DNA from: Candidatus Methanodesulfokora washburnensis
Lineage (GTDB): Archaea > Korarchaeota > Korarchaeia > Korarchaeales > Korarchaeaceae
Reading direction: 5' to 3'
DNA: 34,005 nucleotides
NCBI RefSeq assembly: GCF_003947435.1
Contig: NZ_RCOS01000175.1
Span: forward strand, 1 to 34,005
Numbering within the stretch: the first letter of the stretch is position 1; each line of letters begins with the position of its first letter. This document shows positions 16,371 to 23,656 of the stretch, in pieces. Both the position numbers and the translations under genes were made by a program. The notes under the pieces were generated by a model that did no database searches, had not been told where the DNA came from, and saw only the letters and a program-made list of their open reading frames with translations.

Positions 16371-17387
16371 TTGAATATAAAAAGAATGAAATGGATTCTC
16401 TCATTTATGCTCGCAGATGCCATAGGCTTGATCCCCGAGAACATAACAATAGCACATGGAGATGTCGACGGCATGGCCTCTGCAGCCATAGTCAAGAGAG
16501 CTAGAGGAGATTCCTACGTAGTGTTCTCAGGTCCTAGATCTGTTAGCAAAATGCTTGGGATGATAAGGAGAAAGCACAAGATATTCATAGTGGATGTTGC
16601 CATAAATCCTTCAGCTCTTAGTGAAATAACTAGAAAATTGAAGAGACTCAAGGAGAAAGGATCTGAGATCACATGGATAGACCATCATCCATGGACAAAG
16701 GAGGCTATTGAAACAATAGGTAGATATGCTGAGATTCATGTGAAGGAGGAAAAAAGTGCTGCTAGACTTGTAATGGAGATATTAAATCCTGAGGACGAAG
16801 TTTCAAGGAAGATAGCGGAGATAGCAGATGATGCGGACACAGCCGAGTATTCGATGGAGATAAGCAGGTTGTACAGGGCTGGATCCAGGGGATCAAAGCT
16901 CAGAAAGAGGATAGTGGATTTAATGGCTGAGGGAAAGTTTATGGACGAGGAGCTTGAGGAGAAGCTCAAAAACAGCATGGAAAAGGAGGGAAAAAGTCGT
17001 ACAGAGGTGAACTATCAGTTTCTCACAACATTCAGTGGTAAAAAATTTGTTCTAATAGATTTGAGACCATCGGGAGGTCCAGGATCAGTAATAGCCAAGG
17101 AACTATGCTTAAAAGAGGATTTTGACTTTGCTTTAGTTATCTTCTCATGCGAAAAGTTTTCTCTATACAGATGCAAAGGATCCGAGAACTTGAGCAAGGT
17201 ATGCGAGGAGTATGAAGGAGGAGGCCATCCTTATGCATGTGGCGGTAGAATAAAAATGCCCTTTTACAGGAAAATTTTGTGCAAAATCTTGGGAAAGGGA
17301 TACAGACCTCCTGAGATAGATGAGCTTATAGAGAGAGTTAGGAAACTGAACGAGGAGGCCTCATCAGATAACAACGATAAATGCTGA
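16371..17387 (+). CDS. DHH-family phosphoesterase
   Basis: The 338-residue protein has the DHH phosphoesterase motifs HGDVDGMAS (about 40), IFIVDVAIN, TWIDHHPW (about 103) and a C-terminal DHHA1 domain ending EGGGHPYACGG. The family includes RecJ-like exonucleases, nanoRNases and cyclic-dinucleotide phosphodiesterases; the small size and lack of other domains favour a RecJ-like or oligonucleotide phosphodiesterase. The start is TTG with GTGAT five bases upstream, six bases after the glyS stop. The same operon therefore links tRNA charging with nucleic-acid or nucleotide turnover. Confidence 0.82.
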   Translation: MNIKRMKWILSFMLADAIGLIPENITIAHGDVDGMASAAIVKRARGDSYVVFSGPRSVSKMLGMIRRKHKIFIVDVAINPSALSEITRKLKRLKEKGSEITWIDHHPWTKEAIETIGRYAEIHVKEEKSAARLVMEILNPEDEVSRKIAEIADDADTAEYSMEISRLYRAGSRGSKLRKRIVDLMAEGKFMDEELEEKLKNSMEKEGKSRTEVNYQFLTTFSGKKFVLIDLRPSGGPGSVIAKELCLKEDFDFALVIFSCEKFSLYRCKGSENLSKVCEEYEGGGHPYACGGRIKMPFYRKILCKILGKGYRPPEIDELIERVRKLNEEASSDNNDKC

Positions 17388-17414
17388 TGTACTAATGCAT
17401 AATTAACTTAAAGA

Positions 17415-18140
17415 TTAGAGGAAGCTATTTAGCCCAGCTGGGCTTGCGGAGATGCTTATGCACACAAGCTCCTTCCACAGTGGAAGGGCAACATTGTACA
17501 CAGGAGTTGATCCAATAACAGCTTTCCTCAGACCTCTGTGTGAGTGCCCGTGCACCACTAAGCTGAGCTTGTTCTTCACTATTATCTCCTCATACCCTCT
17601 ATGTCCTAGGAACTTCCAAGTGGAAGGATCCTCCCCCGCCAGAGTCCTGAAGGTTGGAGCGTAGTGCGACACCAGAATTCTCACATCGGTTTTAAGCTCT
17701 GAGATCAGCTTTCCAATTGTGGATATTCTCTCCTCATATATCCTTGATATGCCCGGAATATTGCTCCTCTGCCAGCTTGTTGGCCTCTCCAAGCTACCCT
17801 TTGTTCCCACAATCCCAACACTAATTCCCGATATCACCATGGTGAGTGCTCCATCATCCAAGAATATTATCTCCCCTCCAAACTCCTTTTTCAGATCCTC
17901 CTTTATGGAATCAAACTCATCATTTCCGAAGACAGCAATCTTGGGGATATCCCCTAGAGAATCTAAAATTCTTAGCACCTCTCCATAATACTCTTTTTTT
18001 CCTCTATCTATGAGATCTCCTGCAAGGATCATTATGTCTGCGTCAAAATTGACAGAGGAGGTCGCTTTTCTGAGAAGGCTTAATCCAGCAGGAGCATGAA
18101 TATCCGATGTTGCTATTATGTTGATGGACAACTTATCCAT
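17415..18140 (-). CDS. Calcineurin-like metallophosphoesterase
   Basis: A 241-residue phosphoesterase with all metal motifs: ATSDIHAPAG, LAGDLIDRG, VFGNDEFDS, LVSHYAPTF and VHGHSHRG. Substrates in the family range from nucleotides to phosphodiesters and proteins, so none is assigned. ATG start. It lies 36 bp after the LUD-domain gene and is probably the last gene of the minus-strand operon starting at 20548. Confidence 0.88.
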   Translation of the reverse strand: MDKLSINIIATSDIHAPAGLSLLRKATSSVNFDADIMILAGDLIDRGKKEYYGEVLRILDSLGDIPKIAVFGNDEFDSIKEDLKKEFGGEIIFLDDGALTMVISGISVGIVGTKGSLERPTSWQRSNIPGISRIYEERISTIGKLISELKTDVRILVSHYAPTFRTLAGEDPSTWKFLGHRGYEEIIVKNKLSLVVHGHSHRGLRKAVIGSTPVYNVALPLWKELVCISISASPAGLNSFL

Positions 18141-18176
18141 TTGTGCAAAAAATAGACTTAAATTTTTCTTCGAGGA

Positions 18177-19364
18177 TCAATCAAGTCCCATCTCTCTCAT
18201 ATACTCGGCTTTTATCTCCCTGATTATATCGGCAGTTTTTATCCCCATTGGACAGACAAGTTCACACTCGTGGCAGCCTAAGCAGAAAAGGGACTGAGCT
18301 TTTGCCTCTTCATAATTGCCTATTATCATATTCCAAAGTATGCCAATTCCTCCTACATAAGCATCTCCTCCCCAATATCCGCCTACTAAGCGAAAGACAG
18401 GGCAGAGATATTGGCATGAACCGCATCTGAGGCAGTAAAGGGCCTCTCTTAGCCTCTCATCTCTGGATGCTCTCAATCTTCCATTATCCAAGAGCACCAC
18501 ATCCACTTCTTTTGGCCCATGGGCCCCAAAAACAACTTTCTTCTCTATATCCCCGGTCTTGCTCGGTCCTGATATCACACTTAAATAGGATGCAGCGCTG
18601 TAGCCGGCATATTTCATTATCACATCGCTCACCTTAAAGGCATCATGCAGACTTGGAACAATTTTCTCCACCCCTGCTAGAACTATGTGTTTCTCAGGAA
18701 GGGATGTGCAAAGCCTTCCGTTTCCCTCATTTGTTATTATAAATATACTTCCAGTGTTGGCAGCTATCACGTTTGCCCCGCTTATGCCTACATGAGCATC
18801 TATAAACTTCTTTCTCAGAAACCTCCTTACAGCATATGTCATGCCCGGTATATCGTCTTTGTCCACATTTTCTCCTATATTTCTCCTTATAAGCTCCGCC
18901 ACTTTCTCCCTCCTTATGTTTATGGATGGGGTTATGAAGTGCATCGGTTTTGAGTCAAGCCACTGGACTATAAGCTCCCCTAGATCTGTCTCCCAAACCT
19001 CATTTCCTCTTCCCTGCAGGAACTTCCTGAGATTGATCTCATCGGAAGTTATGCTCTTCGTCTTTACAACGATTTTTCCTGTGCCCACTAAATCCCCCAC
19101 TATCTCCCTAGCTTTCTCAGCATCCTCGGCTATGTGCACATTCATGCGGTTTTCCTCCATGGAATCCTTTGCCTCCCTAATGAGCTCCTCTATTCTCTCT
19201 ATTGATAACTCCTTTATCCTTCTGACTTCTTTCGCAAGCTCCGTTATGTAGGGATATCTGCTCAGCACTCTAACTCTGCTGTCCATATAGGATTCTATTG
19301 CTCTTTCCAGCGCAATAGAAAGATCCTCATCCTCGGAAGCCCTCTCTATGATCTCCCTCATCAT
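18177..19364 (-). CDS. LUD-domain iron-sulfur protein (LutB/LldF-like)
   Basis: The 395-residue protein has an N-terminal LUD domain (about 60-290; VVKTKSITSDEINLRKFL, GISGANVIAANTGSI) and a C-terminal ferredoxin domain with two cluster motifs, CLRCGSCQYLCP and CLGCHECELVCP. LutB-type proteins take part in oxidation of lactate or glycolate, passing electrons onward. Its ATG overlaps the stop of the CCG-protein gene (ATGA), so the two form one complex or electron-transfer pair. No LutC or FAD-dependent dehydrogenase is seen beside them, so the substrate remains open. Confidence 0.85.
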   Translation of the reverse strand: MMREIIERASEDEDLSIALERAIESYMDSRVRVLSRYPYITELAKEVRRIKELSIERIEELIREAKDSMEENRMNVHIAEDAEKAREIVGDLVGTGKIVVKTKSITSDEINLRKFLQGRGNEVWETDLGELIVQWLDSKPMHFITPSINIRREKVAELIRRNIGENVDKDDIPGMTYAVRRFLRKKFIDAHVGISGANVIAANTGSIFIITNEGNGRLCTSLPEKHIVLAGVEKIVPSLHDAFKVSDVIMKYAGYSAASYLSVISGPSKTGDIEKKVVFGAHGPKEVDVVLLDNGRLRASRDERLREALYCLRCGSCQYLCPVFRLVGGYWGGDAYVGGIGILWNMIIGNYEEAKAQSLFCLGCHECELVCPMGIKTADIIREIKAEYMREMGLD

Positions 19365-20242
19365 AGTATCACCTCCCCTACATCAACTATATTCGCTCCT
19401 CCTGCTCTGCTCAGGTTTGCAAGGCATATGGGACACGAAACAAGCACATTTTCTGAGATTTTCCTGAGTTCTCTTAATCTGTTGTTGGCTATTCTTTTTG
19501 CTATCTTCGGAAACAGGGATTCTATTGGACCGCCACAGCAGTTTGTGTAGGTACCACTTGTTTTTGGTTTTTTGACACCATTTAGAATGGAACATAATTT
19601 GTCAGAGAGATTGTACCATCTTGCCATGTAGCAAGGTTCATGCAGCACATATCCATCTGCTTTAATTGAGAGATCGCTTAAAACCTCGGTGTAGTGAAGA
19701 ACTTCCACATCAAAATCAGTATATTTGGGCATCAACTCTCTCAGAACAAAGTTTGTATGAGGATCTATTGTTATAACTTTTTTCACATTGTTTCTTCTCA
19801 TTATATCACTGACAACTTTTATATGAGACTCAAATGTTCTATTCAAACCTAGATCGTAGTAGAGAGCACCCGAATATATGTCATCCTCCCAGAGATATCC
19901 TAGCTCATTTATTCTCGTTCTGAGGACTGTAAATATATTCCTTATTATCTTATTATACCTCTCAGTATTTCCTACTGGAACAAGGGATGCAAGGCTTTTT
20001 GCCCTGCTTAACAACCTAGCAATTCCAATTGTTGTGCTGGAGATTCCATACATCTTCTCCATTATGCTAGCGAACTTCTCTATGTAGGGGACCATTTGAT
20101 AGAGCCCTCCTGTGTAGAAAACAGTTTCACTTCTGACTAAATCCATTCCCTTGGCCCATCTCACTATAGTTCCCTTGTCCAGACCAAGGGGATTAAGATA
20201 TCTTTTCTCGTTCTCCTTTATTATCGAAATTATGTCCTTCAC
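19361..20242 (-). CDS. CCG-domain protein (LutA/HdrB/GlpC-like)
   Basis: The 293-residue protein contains one clear cysteine-rich CCG-type motif at the C-terminus (YTNCCGGPIESLFP followed by SCPICLANLS) and an upstream VLHEPCYMARW, the pattern of LutA, GlpC and heterodisulfide reductase HdrB proteins. An N-terminal half with few cysteines replaces the first CCG repeat, so it looks like a single-repeat or diverged member. It should bind an iron-sulfur cluster and act with the LUD/ferredoxin protein. Confidence 0.78.
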   Translation of the reverse strand: MKDIISIIKENEKRYLNPLGLDKGTIVRWAKGMDLVRSETVFYTGGLYQMVPYIEKFASIMEKMYGISSTTIGIARLLSRAKSLASLVPVGNTERYNKIIRNIFTVLRTRINELGYLWEDDIYSGALYYDLGLNRTFESHIKVVSDIMRRNNVKKVITIDPHTNFVLRELMPKYTDFDVEVLHYTEVLSDLSIKADGYVLHEPCYMARWYNLSDKLCSILNGVKKPKTSGTYTNCCGGPIESLFPKIAKRIANNRLRELRKISENVLVSCPICLANLSRAGGANIVDVGEVIL

Positions 20243-20284
20243 AGGTGTGCAGTTCAGGGTCTCTCCTAAAAATATTACGTGAGA

Positions 20285-20548
20285 CTATTCCTCTTCCTCC
20301 CAGTACCCCTCCTCTTCCTCCCAGTATTCCTCCTCGCCCTCTTCTTCCTCTTCCTCCCAGTACTCTTCATCTCCTTCCCAGAGCTCTTCCTCAACTCCCT
20401 CTGTTATCACTCTCATTTCAACAAGTTCATCATCCTCTATCGATACTTCAAGCAGTGCTTTGCACTTTGGGCACTGGATCTCACCCTCATAATTGCTCTC
20501 ATTCATGTAGAATTCAAATCCACAGACAGGGCATGTTATCTCGGGCAT
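20285..20548 (-). CDS. LysW-like zinc-ribbon protein with repeated acidic Trp tail
   Basis: The 87-residue protein starts with a two-knuckle zinc ribbon, CPVC (6-9) and CPKC (26-29), spaced as in the amino-group carrier LysW. LysW is about 54 residues and ends in EDWGE, whose last glutamate receives the substrate. Here the tail is 37 residues long with four Trp-acidic modules (Trp57, 64, 76, 83), read as ELWEGDE, EYWEEEEEE, EYWEEEE, GYWEEEE. The coding DNA of the tail has three near-identical copies of TACTGGGAGGAAGAGGA. A TATA box (minus strand, 20574-20580) is 26 bp upstream of the ATG, so the message is leaderless. No LysX/ArgX ligase is in the window; a non-carrier zinc-ribbon function is possible. 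Confidence 0.75.
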   Translation of the reverse strand: MPEITCPVCGFEFYMNESNYEGEIQCPKCKALLEVSIEDDELVEMRVITEGVEEELWEGDEEYWEEEEEEGEEEYWEEEEGYWEEEE

Positions 20549-20573
20549 CAAGTTGCGAAACAAAACTAACTCC

Positions 20574-20580
20574 TATTTAA
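20574..20580 (-). promoter_or_regulatory. TATA box of the LysW-like operon
   Basis: TTAAATA on the minus strand is about 28 bp from the ATG at 20548 and fits leaderless transcription. It also fixes that ATG over an in-frame TTG at 20563. Confidence 0.45.
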
Positions 20581-20635
20581 CCTTTATCCCCACTTGAAGC
20601 AGTCTAGTAATTTCATCAAGATCAATGCGAGGAGA

Positions 20636-20656
20636 CTCCCGACTTCAGTTGTGGAG
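20636..20656 (+). mobile_element. IS605-type right-end hairpin, copy A
   Basis: CTCC/GGAG plus CGAC/GTTG arms around TTCA. It matches the hairpins at 92 and 20871 with one substitution in the second arm, and it stands upstream of a tnpB fragment rather than downstream. Confidence 0.6.
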
Positions 20657-20660
20657 AGGA

Positions 20661-20894
20661 ATCGCAGCAAGGCTTAAATATTTCTCCTTTCCTAAGGCTG
20701 GGCAGGTTGCCCTGAAGCTATCTGTCCAAGCGAAGGTTTCAGGAAAGACGAATAGAAGAAAATATGATGCAGATTATAACGCCTCAGTGAATATAGCTAG
20801 GAGGGACTTGGCCCTCCTAGCAGGGCTGAGTAACCCAGCCCGTAGGGGACTGCAGGATGAACCTACAAAGCTCCCGACTTCAGTCGTGGAGTAG
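20661..20894 (+). pseudogene. Decayed TnpB C-terminal fragment
   Basis: The frame reads GKTNRRKYDADYNASVNIARRD, the third RuvC segment and downstream helix of TnpB, and ends LSNPARRGLQDEPTKLPTSV. Just upstream, where an intact zinc finger would read roughly CSVCGKVSGKTNRR, the sequence has LSVQAKVSGKTNRR, so the cysteines are gone. The N-terminal nuclease domain is missing. A T-to-C change in the end hairpin removes the stop seen in the copy at 103, so the frame reads on to TAG at 20892. It is a non-functional relic. Confidence 0.75.
20871..20891 (+). mobile_element. IS605-type right-end hairpin, copy B
   Basis: CTCC/GGAG and CGAC/GTCG arms with loop TTCA, at the expected place for the end of the tnpB relic. 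Copies A and B bracket the relic 235 bp apart. Confidence 0.65.
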
Positions 20895-20913
20895 GTTACT
20901 TGGATAAGGAGAG

Positions 20914-20920
20914 TTTATAA
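20914..20920 (+). promoter_or_regulatory. TATA box of the C/D box sRNA
   Basis: TTTATAA centred 26 bp before 20943, the expected 5' end of the sRNA. Confidence 0.5.
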
Positions 20921-20942
20921 GCTTCCAGCTTGAGATTGTATG

Positions 20943-20994
20943 GGATGATGAAAATCGCCTGCTGAAAGATGATGTTTTTGCCGAGTTCTGACCG
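20943..20994 (+). ncRNA. C/D box methylation-guide sRNA
   Basis: All four boxes are present in order: C (ATGATGA, 20945-20951), D' (CTGA, 20962-20965), C' (ATGATG, 20969-20974) and D (CTGA, 20988-20991). The D'-C' spacer is three bases and the D guide is 12 bases, both canonical for archaea. The D guide TTTTGCCGAGTT would pair with AACUCGGCAAAA, which I recall from the conserved 23S rRNA segment upstream of GUAACUUCGGGA. By the fifth-nucleotide rule it would methylate the C before GGC. The D' guide AAATCGCCTG has no target that I recognise. A TATA box lies 26 bp upstream. The gene ends just before the uppS stop on the other strand. Confidence 0.85.
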
Positions 20995-20999
20995 AATTC

Positions 21000-21803
21000 T
21001 TAGCCTCCCAGTCTCCTCTCTCTTCCCTGAAAGTCTCTTATCGCCCTGAGAAGATCTATCTCTCTGAACTCTGGAAGATATGCCTCACAGAAGTAAAGCT
21101 CTGAGTATGCTGACTGCCAGAGCAGGAAGTTGCTCAGCCTCTCCTCGCCTGATGTCCTTATTATGAGATCTGGATCTGGAAGATCGGGTGCATAAAGATT
21201 TCTCCTTATAAGCTCTTCATCTATTTCATCAGGCAGAACTTCACCTCTAGCCACCATCCTAGCTATTTTTCTCACAGCATCCACTATCTCAGCCCTTCCT
21301 CCATATGCAACAGCTAGATTTATTGTTCTATCGCCAAAATCTTTTGTTATATCCTCAAGATATTTTATCCTCTCTCTCAAATCCTCCGGTAGAAGATCAA
21401 CCCTTCCTATTGCTCTAAACCTTGTCTTAGATTTCCTCAGCCTATCCAAATCCTTTTTAATGAGCTCCAATTCCTCCTTCATCGCATCGAATATCGCATC
21501 AACCTGATCTCTTGGCCTTCTGAAGTTCTCCGTTGAGAAAGCATAAAGAGTGACGTGCCTCACTCCGAGCTCGTCCAGCCAGTCCAAGATCTCTCTCACC
21601 TTCTTTGCTCCTATCCTGTATCCTTCCCTGAAGGAAATTCCTGATTTTATCGAAAATCTTCTGTTTCCATCCAGTATTATCCCCACGTGATTTGGAACTG
21701 GTCCTCTTTTCACCTTATTTCTCAGGTATCTCCTGTATATAGGCGATCCTATTATCTCAGCTACTCCGTATATGAGATCCCATATCAGATTTCTTAAGCC
21801 CAC
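21000..21803 (-). CDS. uppS: Cis-prenyltransferase (undecaprenyl/polyprenyl diphosphate synthase)
   Basis: The enzyme elongates farnesyl- or geranylgeranyl-diphosphate with isopentenyl units to make the polyprenyl carrier for protein glycosylation and cell-surface sugars. The 267-residue protein has ILDGNRRFS (catalytic Asp), YAFSTENFRRP, AVAYGGRAEI and LIIRTSGEERLSNFLLWQSAYSELYF, all standard motifs. The N-terminal 25 residues are a hydrophobic membrane-associating extension. Heavy sequon content of the secreted protein at 2216 fits a cell that glycosylates its surface. Confidence 0.93.
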   Translation of the reverse strand: MGLRNLIWDLIYGVAEIIGSPIYRRYLRNKVKRGPVPNHVGIILDGNRRFSIKSGISFREGYRIGAKKVREILDWLDELGVRHVTLYAFSTENFRRPRDQVDAIFDAMKEELELIKKDLDRLRKSKTRFRAIGRVDLLPEDLRERIKYLEDITKDFGDRTINLAVAYGGRAEIVDAVRKIARMVARGEVLPDEIDEELIRRNLYAPDLPDPDLIIRTSGEERLSNFLLWQSAYSELYFCEAYLPEFREIDLLRAIRDFQGRERRLGG

Positions 21804-21832
21804 ATGTGTTCATTAATTGCTTTTTTAAAATT

Positions 21833-22573
21833 TTAGCTGAGCATAAAAGCAGCTTCCAGTGCGATTCTTATGGCTCTCATCATCCCCTCTTTTAACTCAT
21901 CTTCAGGGGCAAACTGAACTCCCTTGACCAAATTTCCATTCACCAAATGAATTGCTCCAGCATTTGCTCCTCTCAGCATGGCCACAGTAAAGACAGCAGC
22001 ATCCTCCATTTCAAATGCAAGAATTCCTCTTCTCTCCCACTTTTTTATTGTGTCCGGATCCTCAGCATAAAAAGCATCGGATGACCTGACAACACCCACA
22101 TGATATCTGGCTCTCTCAAGCTCAGCCGCTCTTATGAGGGCATTAATCACCTTAAATGATGCGGTCGGACAGAAGGGTTCAAAATTCACATAAGATCTGC
22201 TTGTTCCATCTTCGGGAACAGCTGATATAGCTATTATGAGATCACCTATCTCGACATCTTTCTGAACTGCTCCGCATGTTCCAACTCTTATCAGATATTC
22301 AGCTCCAGCTCTTATGAGCTCCTCAACAGCTATGGCGGCTGAAGGTCCTCCCATTTGAGTTGGCATTATGGATATCTCCTTCCCCTTATATCTGCCTGTA
22401 AAACCGTTAAAACATCTTTTTCCTCCTATAGCCTTCTTATCAGAGAGAAAATTTGACATAATCTTTGCTCTATCTGGATCTCCCGGTATCAAAACGCACT
22501 TTGCGACTTCTCCTTTGGAAACTCCTAGATGAGGTTGAACTTGAAACTCCATCTTGGATTTATCCACATACAT
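21833..22573 (-). CDS. Nucleoside phosphorylase (uridine phosphorylase/PNP family)
   Basis: A 246-residue PNP/UDP-family enzyme that splits nucleosides with phosphate into base and ribose-1-phosphate. Signatures are VLIPGDPDRAK, the phosphate-binding GTCGAVQKDVEIGDLI and FEMEDAAVFTVA with ribose-contacting Glu-Met-Glu. It resembles bacterial uridine phosphorylase, but archaeal homologues often prefer purines. ATG 22573 is used; ATG 22552 is an alternative. Confidence 0.88.
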   Translation of the reverse strand: MYVDKSKMEFQVQPHLGVSKGEVAKCVLIPGDPDRAKIMSNFLSDKKAIGGKRCFNGFTGRYKGKEISIMPTQMGGPSAAIAVEELIRAGAEYLIRVGTCGAVQKDVEIGDLIIAISAVPEDGTSRSYVNFEPFCPTASFKVINALIRAAELERARYHVGVVRSSDAFYAEDPDTIKKWERRGILAFEMEDAAVFTVAMLRGANAGAIHLVNGNLVKGVQFAPEDELKEGMMRAIRIALEAAFMLS

Positions 22574-22876
22574 CGCCTTCTCGGCAGGCTAGAGGATAAA
22601 AAGCTGCTGGTTGATATATCCCTTTATTAGCTAGTCGATGTTTTATGATCCATCTCCCGGCTAGCGAATGCTATTTGGGAAATGAAGCTTTTTCATCATA
22701 GAGCATTCATTTTTTATTGCTGTCAAACGGGTATAAAGCCCGAAATAGTTTAGGGATTTGTTATTGGGTTCAAAATTTCTGAAGAAGGACATTCAAATGT
22801 GATCGAGTAAAAATGCATTAATGTCCTATAAGAGAACAAAGGATTTAATCCAGTTCTATCCCCCATATAAAGGTCC
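22574..22876. other. Gene-free spacer between nucleoside phosphorylase and histone terminator
   Basis: No convincing reading frame. The one structure I see is an inverted repeat, GAATGCT (22666-22672) with AGCATTC (22702-22708), enclosing a smaller ATGAA/TTCAT stem and followed on the plus strand by ATTTTTTATT. This looks like a plus-strand terminator with no plus-strand gene before it. Confidence 0.4.
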
Positions 22877-22920
22877 CAAAAAAAGAGGGAGGTACCGGGG
22901 CCAGGGGCCGTAAGGCCCCT
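22877..22920 (-). terminator. Histone gene terminator
   Basis: On the minus strand a 7-bp stem AGGGGCC/GGCCCCT with a TTAC loop lies just after the histone stop, followed about 18 bases later by seven consecutive T. Confidence 0.65.
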
Positions 22921-22925
22921 ATTTC

Positions 22926-23144
22926 TTACTTCTTCCACACTGCAGCAACAGCTAGCTCTATATCTTCCTCTGTAACGGTCTTTCTCTTCGCATGCCTTGC
23001 CAGATCGACTGCGTACTTGGATACCTCTGAGGCAAATTTCTCTAGGTGGTATGCTAAGGTCTCCCTAGCAGCATCGCTCACTCTCTCGGCCCCGGCATCT
23101 TTTATAACTCTGTATAACGGGGCTAGGGGTAGATACTTTGCCAT
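22926..23144 (-). CDS. Archaeal histone
   Basis: A 72-residue HMf-like histone fold without tails. [20 protein letters not shown] gives helix 1, [20 protein letters not shown] helix 2 and [14 protein letters not shown] helix 3, with the usual loop residues [10 protein letters not shown]. It wraps DNA as dimers or longer arrays. ATG 23144 is chosen because the histone fold starts there and the longer frame would encode a mixed N-terminus from the mRNA leader. A TATA box and a hairpin-rich leader precede it, and a hairpin/T-run terminator follows. Confidence 0.95.
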   Translation of the reverse strand: MAKYLPLAPLYRVIKDAGAERVSDAARETLAYHLEKFASEVSKYAVDLARHAKRKTVTEEDIELAVAAVWKK

Positions 23145-23170
23145 TCTCACACCCATTACTTGAGAGGCGA

Positions 23171-23194
23171 CCCATCTTTCGATGGGGGCCCATC
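23171..23194 (-). promoter_or_regulatory. Histone mRNA leader with two mutually exclusive hairpins
   Basis: The minus-strand transcript should begin with GATGGG, CC, CCCATC, GAAA, GATGGG. The central CCCATC can pair with the first GATGGG or, through a GAAA tetraloop, with the second. Only one pairing can form at a time. Confidence 0.55.
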
Positions 23195-23210
23195 TAAATT
23201 GAAACCCTCT

Positions 23211-23220
23211 TATATTTAAT
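23211..23220 (-). promoter_or_regulatory. TATA box of the histone gene
   Basis: ATTAAATATA on the minus strand puts transcription start near 23190, at the first GATGGG of the leader. Confidence 0.5.
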
Positions 23221-23252
23221 CTTTTCGCTTGATGGGATCTTCTTGTCCTCAT

Positions 23253-23656
23253 GGAACCATGCGTGACTATGAGTGTGATGAGGTGATCCTATAAGGTTAT
23301 CTATTCTCTGGTCAACTGAGCATCTCATGTCTGAACTGTCACATGCCAATACAGGGATTCGCATGATGGCTTTATCATAGGGATATGGGGACGTATCTAT
23401 TATCTTTTTAGAAGCTTATCTCTCATAATGTAAATAAAATTTTCTAATGAAAAGAAAACTGTTAGTAAAATGGAAAGACATTACCGCAGTTTTAGCAAAC
23501 TTTTGGTAAAGTTAATGATGCCCTCTCCGCTTAACAAGCATAAGAAAGGGGATGCTGGATTGTATTGCCTGTATCTACTATATTCAGCTATTAACCGGCT
23601 GAATTATTCATATACAGCCCAAATCAAGAAATTAAAAAAGATCATCTGCGTTCAGC
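23253..23656. other. Spacer between histone and apgM
   Basis: About 400 bases without a gene I can support. A 69-codon plus-strand frame (23470-23679) has no family features and runs into the end of apgM. An A/T-rich zone at 23400-23470 may hold the promoter of an unseen transcript. GTGATGA at 23275 and two CTGA boxes at about 23316 and 23331 hint at a C/D sRNA but lack internal boxes. Confidence 0.4.

Noticed and set aside
20245-20580. Two long plus-strand frames rich in Pro, Leu and Ser
   Set aside because: They are the antisense of the acidic repeat of the LysW-like gene; their composition comes from the GAG/GAA repeats on the minus strand.
23275-23335. Possible second C/D box sRNA
   Set aside because: A C box and two CTGA boxes are present, but no convincing internal D' and C' pair at the usual spacing.
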